Assembly: GCA_000469685.2 (NCBI GenBank)
Contig: LS997563.1
Location: forward strand, 4,165,281 to 4,229,280
Source of the DNA: Haemonchus contortus
Taxonomy: Eukaryota > Nematoda > Chromadorea > Rhabditida > Trichostrongylidae
Reading direction: 5' to 3'
DNA length: 64,000 nt
Shown: positions 1 to 12,500 of the stretch, piece by piece
Layout: the number at the start of each line of letters is the position of its first letter
Numbering within the stretch: the first letter of the stretch is position 1
Position numbers and translations under genes: made by a program
Notes under the pieces: model-generated
What the model was told of the DNA's origin: nothing
The model's database searches: none
What the model saw: only the letters and a program-made list of their open reading frames with translations

Positions 1-779
1 AAAAGAGCACGGCTACAGCAGCTACTTCTGCCCTATACCGAGCAAATTGCGAAGGACCGCATGAGGCTCTACTTACTGAGTTCAACTTGCCTTGTAGTCA
101 TTTCCTACAAATGGAACTCAATAAGTAAAGCCTAATAAGGTCCCACACAATTAGCTCGTACATATTCTACCAGGTGAACTTGTGGTCTTTCAAGAGTGAC
201 CAGCTAATTGAACCAGAACATCTTTGGCGTTCTGAAAGTTACCTGATACATAGCCATTCTCATAAAGTCCGTCATCCTCAGTTGATTTAGTCGATCTTTG
301 TCATTCAATGTCAATACGCGCACATACAATCACAAATTTATTCGTTGGCCACTGTTGACTACTCTGCTCATCGATTAACATACATAAAATCGCATACAAA
401 TCAGTTTGTTCTGTCAAAGCACCCTCAAATATTTTCCATTTATTTTCTCTCATCGCTTCACCGATTAATTGACTTCTGCATTTTCGATAACTTCAGAACA
501 TCATCACCATTCGTTTCCCAAAGCCTCGTCATAACACAAAGTCAAAGTTCCTAATGCTTCTGCCTTGCTCAAGAACGTTATACAATCGGGTCATCTATCA
601 ATTTCTTGCTTGCTACAAATTTCTATAGTTCAAAAGTGTAAAAGTTAATTAACTGACAGATGCGCCACGAGTTCGTCTTCCATTCAAAAGCGTAATGGCA
701 TTTGACTGCGCATGTGGCCTATACAATAACTTAGCCAGCCCATGTACAAGTCAGGGCTTTCATTCTCCTAGACGGGTTA

Positions 780-905
780 GTAACCATTGAGCTGACCCGA
801 GAGAGATGAAAGAATTGGTAGCGGAATATTAGGCGAATGTCACCCGAGATTTGATCACACCTGTGATAGTGCGACATTTGGCACTATACCTACACCATCT
901 CCACA
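780..905 (-). repeat. tRNA-derived (SINE-like) fragment
   Basis: On the minus strand the sequence begins with GGTGTAG, passes a GTCGCAC block and then a GATCAAATC box-B-like motif. This is the same order as the better copies at 25.6, 42.0 and 45.7 kb. The match is weak and the copy is degenerate. Confidence 0.3.
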
Positions 906-1892
906 AGCATTACTGAAAGCCCATCACATATTGTGAGGGGTCCAGAATGGCCCTGATGTCCAAGTTAAAGAACACCGCCATTCTATTATCAGAAAAGTTT
1001 CCTTCAGCATGTTCGTCTTGCCTTGTTTTCTTTCTTCGAAGTCAACCTATAGAGCTTTTTCAGAGGACCCCTCCCCATGTTCACAGTATCTAAAATAATG
1101 AGCTCTGACTCTTGTTCTATAGACTCCTTGTGATCATCGTTGTTACACTTCTTGCCAGGCCTTTTCAGGGTTGAATCATTCCAAAATAGGTGCCTCTAAT
1201 GAGAACGCAGAATGTTCGTCAATGTTCAATTCGAGGAACATTCAGAAAACTCTCCCTATTAGCTAATTAGGCTCGTTCATTGCAACAATGGCATTGTGAA
1301 CAAACATCATCGCCATCGGTTTAACTACAAATAATTGTCCGCGAGAATGTCCATGCACAGGCTTCCATAAACCTCGGCGTGATTGTAGCTTTTGTGGTGT
1401 GTCCCTTAAACTCTCCATTTTTATGTTAAAACTTTGTTAGCTGACGTTTCGGCAGTAGCGCCCCCTTCAGAGTCTGAAATGGATCAAAAACAGTTTTTGT
1501 ATATCCGATGAAACATCTCCACAACCCTAATGAAGTTCGAGAACCTTCAGGGCAAACACGCAATTTCAAGAAGGACCACTCACCGTAACTTTGAGGATTC
1601 CTAGAATCACCCAACAACCGATAGTGAGACTGGTGTCAGCTGAGAGCGAAACTTTTTCTACTCTATTTGAAAAAAGGCGAGATTGCACCTTCGTGAATTT
1701 GATGCCTACCCTACCTAATACATTAGTATTTATGGTTCTAGCGGTATGTAACGCAACCTGAAGCTGTAACAGTAGCAAGCCTGGTTGTAGCCGCCTCCGG
1801 TAGATCGCCGTCTTCGTACTCGTATCTGTCGTGCGAAGAACGCGTAGTAATACCTTCTGTCACCGTAAAAGAAAGCAGAATTCCCTGCAGTT

Positions 1893-1979
1893 AAGTAGTA
1901 GGTAGTAGTAGTAGTAGTAGTGGTAGTAGTAGTAGTAGTGGTAGTAGTAGTAGCAGTAGCAGTAGTAGTAGTAGTCGTA
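1893..1979. repeat. GTA/GTG trinucleotide microsatellite
   Basis: About 87 bases are an almost pure run of GTA units with a few GTG and GCA interruptions. No ORF of interest spans it. Likely length-polymorphic. Confidence 0.95.
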
Positions 1980-3225
1980 CATAGTTACTAGGAGTTACGG
2001 CCAGAGGGAAAAGGGAGCAAAAGGTGTTCCACCACCAGGACCGAGCATAGCATCGCCGACAAGAACTCTACCTGTACCACCTGGTGAGCTTTCCTGTGGA
2101 ATACTCTTCTCTTTCAAGCCTCGCGCTTCATACCGGCTCAGACTCCGGTCCGATTCAGAGCGCATCTTAGCCATGCAATACCTTATCAACAAAAACCACC
2201 CTTTTATCTTGCTAAATGACATTTCTTTATACATACATATATCTGTCTGCAGCCAGCGCGGATCTTGTGGGGAGCCTAGCGTAAAGGAAATCGTCATTTC
2301 TGAATATTACCTTGAAGTTTTCAGAGAAGATTAATCGCAAGGCCAGAAATTGCTTATAGTGAAATGTGTTCACAAACGAAGGGCTTATACTACTACAGTT
2401 TCAGAACTTCCCATTGGGGTATGGTCAGGTTCAAGTCGGCTAGCAGAGGAATGTGGGTGGGGCTTACATGTGGGTCACTGCAATATTTTCGGTTTCTCGC
2501 AACTCACGTGCACGGATTTTCCACCGAACTCCGCAAATAAAAGCCATTCGTAGAATAGCCATAGGTACCTGTACCTGTACCACAACACAACTTCGCATAC
2601 TTCGATTTATATGGGATCAGAATTCGCAAAGTTTTGCAAGGAAAACGCCTGCTCTGATAACTGTTGTTCTTGATTGACATCACATATAACTAGTTGGCTT
2701 TTCAAAAAAGCACGATTTTGAAAGGCACACCATCCGCCCACCATACGCGCATGGTGCTCGTCCTGATCAGCTCAGCCTTTCATCTCCCAAACACGTCCCG
2801 AGATCGAATTTCTGAGCAGTATTCGTTCAAGGAAACCAAGCCCTCTTTCCCCCGCTGTCGCTTCATTTGATTCAGACTATCTGGGAGGATAAAACCACTG
2901 GCTTGTACATCGGGTAGCCACAGTAATTCAGGCCACATACGTTTCAAAATGCCACTACGGAAGTAGAGTTCTGGTACGCCTTCCAGAGACGGGATTGATT
3001 CAAGTCGAAGACTTAATCCTTACATCCTATTTTTGGAAGGCTTTTTCACTTAAAAGTTGAAAACAAAAAAACACGGGGTAGTGGAGGAGGGGAAGAGACC
3101 AGACGACGTGTGCCGAACATTGGTAACGTCCTACTCTTTTCACCTCCAGTCAAGTAGAGGAAAGGGATCATAGAGCAACCCTGCTTTTCCTCATAATTTC
3201 CATACCTTAAAAAAGCATCTGTAAC

Positions 3226-3400
3226 CGGTTAGCCCCATAAACATGGTGAATTGCGGGCTGGGCATTTCGGTCACTGACGGGAATTGAATCTGTACTTGTC
3301 CTTTCACCCGGCATCGAACTCTTATCCCTCACACCACCAAGACCCCGATTGCTCTCACCTTCTTGGAGGCCCTCGTGCCATAGCTCGTCAGCCCTAACGG
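3226..3400 (-). repeat. tRNA-like repeat
   Basis: The minus strand shows a TGGTGTGAGGG box-A-like start, an AGAGTTCGATGCC motif and then a GATTCAATTCCC motif resembling pol III box B. A similar arrangement (GGTGTGGAGGG followed by GATTTGATCCC) occurs on the plus strand near 37250-37300. It accounts for a 144-codon minus-strand ORF here that otherwise has no protein character. Confidence 0.35.
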
Positions 3401-4168
3401 TACAAGTTGGTGAGTTGCTCAGCCAGTACCAGCATTTACCCGTTAAGCTGTAAATCTTCTTGTTATGACTCGATTTGACTTGATTTTCCTTGTTAACTGT
3501 TGTGATTTCCCCGCCATAATACCCAGATGAATATTTACCCACAGAAAACCTCGAACTTCTCATCTCTGACCAAGATATCATAAACTTGGAAAAAAAGTTA
3601 TAGTTGTTCAAAATACAGCCTTTGTAAGGAATGGAATTCATGTGGGGACATTTTCCTTTCTTACATTCGCCATAGAAATGAAAGGTGTGGGCTGAAAGTG
3701 GTCATAAAATTTGTTGACGGCTATATGGCACCATTTCTCAGTGGTAAAAGATTAAATAGGGCAATTAGGCCGTGATTTTATCGAGATTTCTAGGTGGTTC
3801 CGATAGTTTTTTTTTCAGAGTTTCCTCTCCTTACATTTTCTCTGAAGGGCTCATAATAAGAAACTCCTCCTGCAAACGAACTTTGAAAATATCCATAAGC
3901 TCCGCTTCGTAAGGGTCCAGTAGAAGACCTATGGACTGGGAGAAGGGGCGCTAGAACCGAACAAATGTCGGAAAAAGCCTCTCCAAATGGTATGCGTCAT
4001 AATCGGTAAAGTAAGATTCATAGGCATAAATACTCGCCACGCAACTTCGCCATTTATACTCCTCGTAGTCGCTAAATAACGCCTTCTGGTCGCAGGATAG
4101 TCACGGGCACCACGCTACATTCTACGACACAACACCGTTACAGTGAAAATCAAACGACTTCAATTATA

Positions 4169-4252
4169 TTTTTTATAGACACAATGCAGATTTGTTCTTT
4201 TCATGATGCGATTTTTATAGACACAATGCAGATTTGTTCTTTTCATGATGCG
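4169..4252 (+). repeat. 42-bp tandem duplication
   Basis: Two head-to-tail copies of a 42-bp unit containing TATAGACACAATGCAG are nearly identical, which points to a recent duplication or an assembly artefact. Non-coding context. Confidence 0.9.
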
Positions 4253-6516
4253 GTGAGGAATCAATTAATGTTCATAACCTGGGTTACACAATTCAATTTA
4301 TGTAAAAACAAATATTTCAAAGTAGTATATGCGTATTGAACGTGAAATTATATTGAGCGCGTGGTGAAAATTGAAAGATCGGTCGAATTATTGCGTTCAT
4401 ACTTTTAATCTACGCAACTCTTCATGCTCCAATACTAGGCGGGGACATCCCCTCATTCGCACGCGTTGTGTCTGCTCTTTATGGCGCTGGAGCGCGGAAA
4501 CTTCCTCGCTCTCACACCCTGAAGTCAAGGAAAACTGTTTTTGCAAAAAAAAAACGTTACAATTTTGAGCTGTTTTCGCAATGAATCGATCATTCAGCAA
4601 TTTCTACGTGATGGAATTCGTCCAAAGGGAGTAGGAGCTCGATCGACCTGCCCTGACAGACTCGTTGAAGGAGCATGGGTTAATCCTATCGGCAACTGGG
4701 TGCCTACAGAAGTTTCTCACTTCCGACTTTGCCATTTACTGACGCCTACATATGGCGGCCATGTGTGCATTAGTTTGTTTGGAATCCTTCTGAATGTAAT
4801 CGGACGTAATCGGGCAGCTATTAGGGACATCCACTGATTGAATACTTAATGTCGTTTAATTTGACTTCTTAAAACTTATAGTTAACAAGCTGAAATAGGC
4901 AGCCTGCCCACTCTATCAGCAACCGATCATCACTATCGTTTCGCTATACATCGCCTTCTTGGCGGTTAGTCATCGGCCGTTGCTTTATCGTTATTTCGTA
5001 TGCGAGAATTTGACAACTTTGTCGTTCACCGTTCCCCCATCATTCCTTTCACATATATCGTTCCGTCCCGAAGTAAATTTTATGCCATTCTTGCAAGCTA
5101 TGCTGCATCTTCTTCCCATCGCGAAGAGCTTGTGCTATAATATTACAACTTGATTCACAAACAGGGCTCCTAACCGGAAAACGATTACGGTTGCCCGTCC
5201 GCCGACATATCGATCCCATTGTGGGATCACTCCATTACCTCCAGGTCCCTTCATCGTTCTATAAAGTAGGACAACCTTGAGTTTCTCTTACTAGAAACTT
5301 TTCCTCCTTTCCAGTTACTTCAATGTACTTCTCGTCACTCGGTATTGTTGTTTGTGCATGTGGGAGTTAACTCCCGGGAACCCTACCATAGGTTTTCGCG
5401 CTTGTTTTTTTATATCGCGTTTTTTTTCTCAAAAAAAAAAGAAACATGACCATCCACAATGGAGGTATATCGGCCAACAATCACATCCCATTGATCTAGC
5501 TTATTTTCGATTTTATTGATGGCCCACCTTTCGATACATGTACGGGTGGGTAATTAGTTCACAGAGCTCTGTGGGAGGCCACCTTTTGTAAAAGTCTGGA
5601 AAAGTTAAAAAAAAAAAAGTGGAAACTTTTATGCAGCTCCCCTCGGGCCTATGCTGGGAATGGATTTTCTTTAAGTAAGACACACATTACTGCATTTCCA
5701 TCCCGAGTGCATAGCAACAATTATTGCGTGGGGTGGGCACATTCTAACAAGCATCCTTCCCGAGCCGAGTTGGGGTTGGAAGTGAAGGAATTGAGGTGTG
5801 TAATAGGATCCCTTAACATGGTCCCGTACCCGTGGGTGATAATCACACAATACCCGTGGACCATTGAGACAACTCGACCAATTTAGAATCACCGCGCTGC
5901 CGCGCGGCTGTCTTCATTACTATGTACTGCGACAGATTTTTTAGAAATAGTCCTGTTCATTCGAGGTCATTCCGGTTTGGACCCAAAGGGTGATATCACT
6001 GCTTTATCAACGTCTCTGACATCATTGCTTTCGGTTCACATGCGCAGTGCAGGTGATAGCACACCTGTGCCTCCCATTTGGCTTATCTATTCGTCACCCT
6101 CTGTTGCTCCCACAAGCTGTTTCGATGTTCGGGCGTAACTCATCATGGATTGTGACGTGTTCTTCATGTGCGAATTCGTGCTTTTAGTAAGGCTGCTAAA
6201 ATCTCTTGCTCTGCTGTTTTTTTCTGGGAGGTCTGCTTTCCCAGGATCCCAAATGAGCAATCTGGTTCGTTTAGCTAGCACATCTGTTTTCCTATTTATC
6301 TGGCACGACTTTTGTTCTTCGGCGATAGGCAAATTGCTCATTTTGGAAATGTTTTTCCTAACACTCGTTGATCAGTTTTTTTTTCTGTTGTGTTTTTTCT
6401 GTGTTTTGTTGTTGTTTTTTTGTTCTATGGGAACCTTTTGCGTCAATTGTTGACATGTTTTTCATAATCGATGTGACATCTGTTTATTTCTAGGTGTTGA
6501 CCTATATTGAATCAAA

Positions 6517-9500
6517 ATGGAAGATGAATGGGATCCGTTACTTAGCAAAGACTGCATGCTGTTCACCTCTAATGGTTTTACACTTGAAGATGATTTCCAG
6601 CTGACTAGCCTTGATTATACTCCTCCTGATAAGATCATTAAAACAGAACCAGCTGAGGAAACAAGTGGTTAGTACTTTTTTTAGGTTTATTATGACCGTT
6701 TTCTACACTTTGCTTATTCGTATTACGATCGTAAAAGTCCGTTACACTTTTGGAGCAGTGAAGATGTTACCGAGAGTCATAAGCTTCTATACGCCGATGA
6801 AATTGCTTTTCTTTATTCAAAATCATTAGCTATGCCTGACGACCGGGATTGTCGCCACATAGCAACTGCGACTAGCTTTTGGTAAATGCCCCCCAAAATA
6901 TCCTTGGAAACGTTTTACGATTTTTCAAGATGGCATTATTCGTAGGAGTCGTTACTATTACGACCTTCGTTTCCTAGTCCTTATTACGTTGCGGTCATAT
7001 TTTTCCAATGGTTTTTTTTCTCTTGTACGATGTTGAAGTGACTCCAAATTTCAAGTTAGCTTTCTTTTCTTTCTTAACCACCACAAATCAACAAAAAGTA
7101 AAAGCCAAAAGTTGCAAAAACTACTTTATCTCTTCGTCTGATCGGGATCATTTTAGCTGCTGGGAGACCTCGGGCTTGCCGTGAGGACAAGGTTCTTTTT
7201 TCTACCAGAATTCCTTCTCTCGATTATGATAACACTCTCATTTTGAGAGTTGTATTTAAATCAACGCGCATCAAAATAGAAGGTGCTAAGAAAAGTGGTT
7301 TCTCCCAAATTCCACCAAACGCTCAAACTTCCGCTGGTTAAGAGATGACTTTTTCAAACGGTTTCTACTTTTTCAAGTAAAAGATGAATTTCGTTGCTTC
7401 TTTCGTAAAAGACTTTGAAAGGCCAAGAGTTAGCCCTGAAGGTCACCAATGAGTCCAAGTGTTTTCTATAAGTAATCACTCCAATTCTTCTATAGCATAA
7501 GAACATAGATATATAAATTTACCCATTATATATGTGTATATAATAAACTCAAAATGGGGTCTCTCAGGTTGATTCAGTCTGAGGTGAATGCCCTTTTATT
7601 TCACATATCTATATTTTCGAATGAAATGGATTCAGTCTCTCTGATTTTTATAATTCTCTGCACTTTTGTTATTCGACACAGTTATCCTGTTCCATTCCCT
7701 TTTTCCACTTTGATTAACAGCTTTGTTCCGATGGTTTTCAATAGCATTGCGCTGATATTGGAAATTTAGACCGCTATCAAATTTTACAGGAATAGAGTTA
7801 AATTATTGAAACTTGAATTAAAAAGTATTTTGCATTTTCTATTGTAAACTGTTTCATGGAGCTAGAAAAATATTGAATTTTTGTAAAAGCGTGAGTTTGT
7901 GCGGTGCTTGCTTGTAGCGTTATTTATTACACTTGTTCCTGATGGCCTATTATTCCGCGCATAGTTGCGGCCCTACATTTTAGCACTCTTCTATATCTCC
8001 TCAAGCATGAATATGGTAGAAACTCCGAGAAAATATTTACCAAAAGATCAATAGAGTCGATCACGACCTATAAATATTCCTTTATTTTCCACAGTCCGAT
8101 TCTTAACACTCCGTCTGGGCGTGAAATTTGCAAGGGCAAAAGTCGTTCTGTCATGGAGGTTCTTCTCCAGTTCGTGTAGAATTATAGTTTTCCTAGATTC
8201 CCTCGACATTATGTGAAGCGAGTGATGGGTTCACAGATGAGCGCCTGTTACAATCATGTAGCCTTTCATGTTTACTCTTTACCTCCGCGGCTGTAGCCTT
8301 CTTATCCTAATGTTTGTCAACTATTAATGGTGAGCCGACATGTGCGAATGGTTATTGCACCAAAAGTGCTGTTCGCATCCTTCGGTCAAATAAGAATCGA
8401 ATGGAAGGTGAGGGGGACGGATATTTGCTGTATGATCCTGATCCTGATGTGACAGCCGTCTTTTCTTACATTGGTGATAGACATTATTAGAGCAATTTAT
8501 TTGTTGTTAACCTTCGTGTTCCTTGATCCTATTAAAGCGAATGGTTCGCAAATTGGTCCTTGTTGGTCTCTTTGTTGGTCCTTTCCCTGAATGGCGACTG
8601 ATATGACGCATAAGCTTTTAGGTTCTGTATCAGTACCTTTTTATTGTGGGTTACTAGTTGGTAACAAAGCGAATAACTTTGCCTCATACAGAACTTGGTA
8701 CGGATGTAAAAGAGCTAGGGTGAATGCGAGAGTGCGCTGTTGTAGCACTAATGGCAATAGATGGATGTGCTTTTGTATGCTCAATAAACGTAACTGTCAA
8801 TGTTATTCCAAACGAGAACGTTCAAATATCGATTGTGTTGTGATTTCTTTCCACAGTAGCCGTTTCGAAGCAGTCGCCGATGTGTGCATTAGAAGCCGTG
8901 GTTTGTCGCTCCCGTAAAAGATCGTTTGCCACACTAGATGGAAGAAGAAAGTAAAGTTTCACGAAGATAAGCAACGTCGTAGTGCGAGCGCTGATAGCAC
9001 TGCAGCCAGGTCCGGCTTCTCGTTGTTACGGCTTCTAACCCTGCTGCAGCACATCTACACATTGAACGATCTCCTTTTGTGAAATGTGTGACAGTGATTC
9101 TCACCAGAAATGGCATCGTACGGGACCTTTAGCGATCTTCCAACAGCTTTGCGAAGGTTGGTTTTTTCGTTTCCGTTTCTGTCAGCGCTTTACCCTTGTT
9201 GGTTCAAATAGAATATCTCTAGTGATGTCACCTTCGACCCTTGTTGCCATCTTTTTGTTGTTGCTGTTGTTGTTTTTGAGAGAGCGATATTAAGTTCCTA
9301 TGACTTGCTGAGTCTATTTTGACCATTTCTACGAGATATATCGATAGCCTTCATCTCGAATTCCTCCTCATTTTCGCTCTTAGTTACTGGTACCGCTTTT
9401 AACCCATTGCGTACCGCGTGCTGCACATGATGAAGCACGCCCCTCTGCCTCTGCGCGCCCTTATTTTCGTCCAAAATCACTCTAGAGTTTTGATAGATAC

Positions 9501-12500
9501 GAAAAGCCCATACTTTGCGATTCGTTTAAACAACCGCTCTGTGTGGCTGAGTGCTGCATGCCGTAAACAACGTTGCCCGCGTCGATTTTGAAGGATATGT
9601 CCCGCACATGCGGCAGCTTGCGCAAAACACTGCGGTACGCAATGGGTTAAAGTATTGCTGTTGTCTGCGCTTACCAGATATTAGTAAAACCAAGGGGACA
9701 TCGAGCTGTCTTGACTGTTTGAAAACCATAACCGTCTGTAGGCATGGTTTTAGGATAATTCACCGGAGGGGTTCAAAACCCGTGGGTAAAGATTTCTGAG
9801 AATCATTATTCACATAAAAAACGATTGCCTTATCAATATCATAACTTTGAATTATTTTGCATGACGTACAAGATGCCTGCAATTCTGGCTGCAAGTGTTG
9901 CTTCCACACGGCTGCGGATAGCTTTATCAGCAATGATGCATTTCCTAAAAAGTCGCATTAAGGCAAAGGCTTTTTACGCGTCATATGATCATTCGGTATT
10001 CACAGTTGACTCACAGTTCACAATTCATTTACTTCAATTAATTGTTTGTCTACTTGCTTGAAATGCATTTATTTTTGGCTTAGCCTTGTCTAAAACCTTG
10101 ATCAGGTCCTAGACGCGCGCAAAACGATTATGTGCATAAAGGTATTTTGGATTATTTTGTGCAATTTTTCGATAAAGCTTACAAGATCGAAAAGATATCA
10201 ATCTACTCGATAATCGCGGTGAAAGTATGGCAGTACTTTTACTTGATCAGCTCTCGGTAGAATAAGGCAGAATCACGGTCTGATATGAAGTCATTAATAT
10301 CCATGAAGATGTTCCATTCACAGCAGATATCCGAAATCATGTTGTTCACTACCCATTTCTTTGGAACGTTTAGCATCCTTTTAAAATCAGACGGCCAGCG
10401 AGGGTAATAATGTAGATGTCACTGTGTGTTGGTCTTTGCACACCGTAGAACATGAGGAATGTCCCTACGGTAGCGCTTAAATGAGGCTTGAATGCATTCC
10501 TCAATTCAGAGAAATCTTTGAATGCGGGTTATTTCTGTGCTTTTGCTCTTAGCATCGTAAGTATCCAGCTTCTAGGAAGGATTGCCATTTCGTAGATAGT
10601 GCCAAAGATAGCTTAAGCATCTAATTATTCAATCCTGGACTTGACAGAACGTCAAAATCAGCACATCCAAGCTTTGCCTAGCTGCTACTTCTTTACACCG
10701 CTCCTATAGATGTGTACTTCGCTTTTTTTCCAAAATATTGAGGGTCCTTCAAATTTCCAAAACTGCATAAAGTTCATCAGTTGCATTTTTTTATTATTTT
10801 GTTTTTTTTTCTCTAATTAGCGAACTAATTAATTATTTTATTTTATTTCTAATCAGTTTTTAATTACCTTTCTATATTTATGTGTACTTATCTAAACTCT
10901 GACCATTCTCTTTGTCACTGAATTTTCCTCCTGGTCATGAATTTGCTCCGTATTGCATTGTCAATATGCTTGCTTGACTAGCTGGCGCTGTGGAATGTGG
11001 TTGTGATCGTTTGATCTGACTGTTTTGATTGGACTATTCAATTTTTTGAATGTGGGTTGCGCAAAGCCTGGCACTTTTTCATTTGACAAGCGCTCGAACT
11101 AAAATAAGTGAATCCTCACGTAGGCTAGTTTTCAGGTTGTGCTAGATCAGAAATCAAGAAGAATAAGATTTAAGAAGATGAAACATTTAGTTGCGTTTCT
11201 TTTAACTCGTTGGCAAGAATACCACTCTGAGACCCATCCTGTGACCACCAGAATGGGGAATTTTAAGCATCCATCTTCTCTAGGCGAACTTTTATACTGT
11301 AGAGGTCTGCTTAGGGAAGATAGAGATGCATTATACCTCCATGCTTCTTTTTTCCTTGCAGTCCCTTTGGCGTTTATCCTCTTAGCGTACACCTCACATC
11401 CGTTCTTGTGGAGCGAACCATTTTATGATAAACCCTCCCACTTTTTATGTGATCCTTGAAACAATTTCGAAGAACGGGACTTCTGATGAATAGGTGGCCA
11501 ATGAAGTCGAGCGTGCATGTGTATAGAAGTTTGCGGTGTTTATAGTTTTTAGTTAATATTCGATTTGTAGGGAATGATTTAGCTTGATCAAACAAGGTCT
11601 GAAGCGATAGAGCTATGATTTCCAACAGGAATGATTACCTAGGTCCTCGTAAAGGATGGCAGAAGATGGTTTATTGGTCGATCTAGTGGTTCGGTTTGTG
11701 AGAGATAACGTTTAGCTATACTAGACGGAACAAGAATCCCATTTGTTGATACCAGCCTATAGATTGAGTGGAATAGGCGTCGTGGGTGGAATAATTCCCA
11801 TCGTGAAATAAACCAGAAAAACGGTCGGGTATTGCACGTAAAATCTGTTATATAAATTTTCGGGGAAAATCTTAAACAACACTCTTGAACTCTGAACTTT
11901 GAACTCTCGGGCATGAACTTTTCAGGCTTGAAAGTAATTCCGGTCTTGAGCCTTTTGAGTTGTCAGCCAGAATCCTCAAAATCCCTCCCCTCGCTCTCGA
12001 CTTTTGTACTTTGGGCTGCGGCTGTATTGAAGTGAATTAAACTTGTTTTGAATATTTATATAACAGTATTGATTTGAAAATGTGTCGTCCTTCACGTCAC
12101 CGTTGGCTAAACGATTCTGTTCCGATGTGTACGAGCTCCAGTTGTTGTCATTGGAATATACCTTTTTCGGTGTGTCTGTCTGTAAGTGTATATGCGCATG
12201 TTCGTGTGTGCTCGTCATGTGGACGATTTTCTAATTGGCGACAAGGATACAGCAAAGGAACAGATCTAAGATTTGCGCTACGATAGGTGCGATGTACATT
12301 GGTGGTATGATTTGTAAGAATGTACGAGGAAATTCTCTGTCAAAAGACTCGTTAAAAGTGCGATGGTGCTTTCAGATCGCGTCAACGAAGAATTGATGAA
12401 TTTTCCAAATAAACACGAAGAACAAAAAAGGAGGGATCAGTTCGATGTAGTTAAATTTCTAAGGTTCAGCTAAAACGTCAGGGTTCTCGTTGCTCATCAC

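Larger units (their letters stand above)
1..6493. other. Gene-poor left flank
   Basis: No ORF here has recognisable protein character, and none is bounded by convincing splice sites in a consistent frame. The stretch holds a GTA microsatellite (1893-1979), a 42-bp tandem duplication (4169-4252), tRNA-like repeat pieces (near 860-905 and 3226-3400, both on the minus strand) and several A or T runs. Upstream regulatory DNA of the bZIP gene starting at 6517 would lie at the right end, but I cannot point to a specific site. Confidence 0.6.

Noticed and set aside
1893..1979. Short regular repeats considered as a CRISPR-like array
   Set aside because: Simple trinucleotide microsatellite in a eukaryotic genome, with no spacer structure.
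3207..3641. 144-codon minus-strand ORF
   Set aside because: The centre is a tRNA-like repeat and the rest has no coding signature.
8591..8917. 108-codon plus-strand ORF in the first bZIP intron
   Set aside because: Cys-rich by chance, no domain, no splice phase compatible with the surrounding gene.
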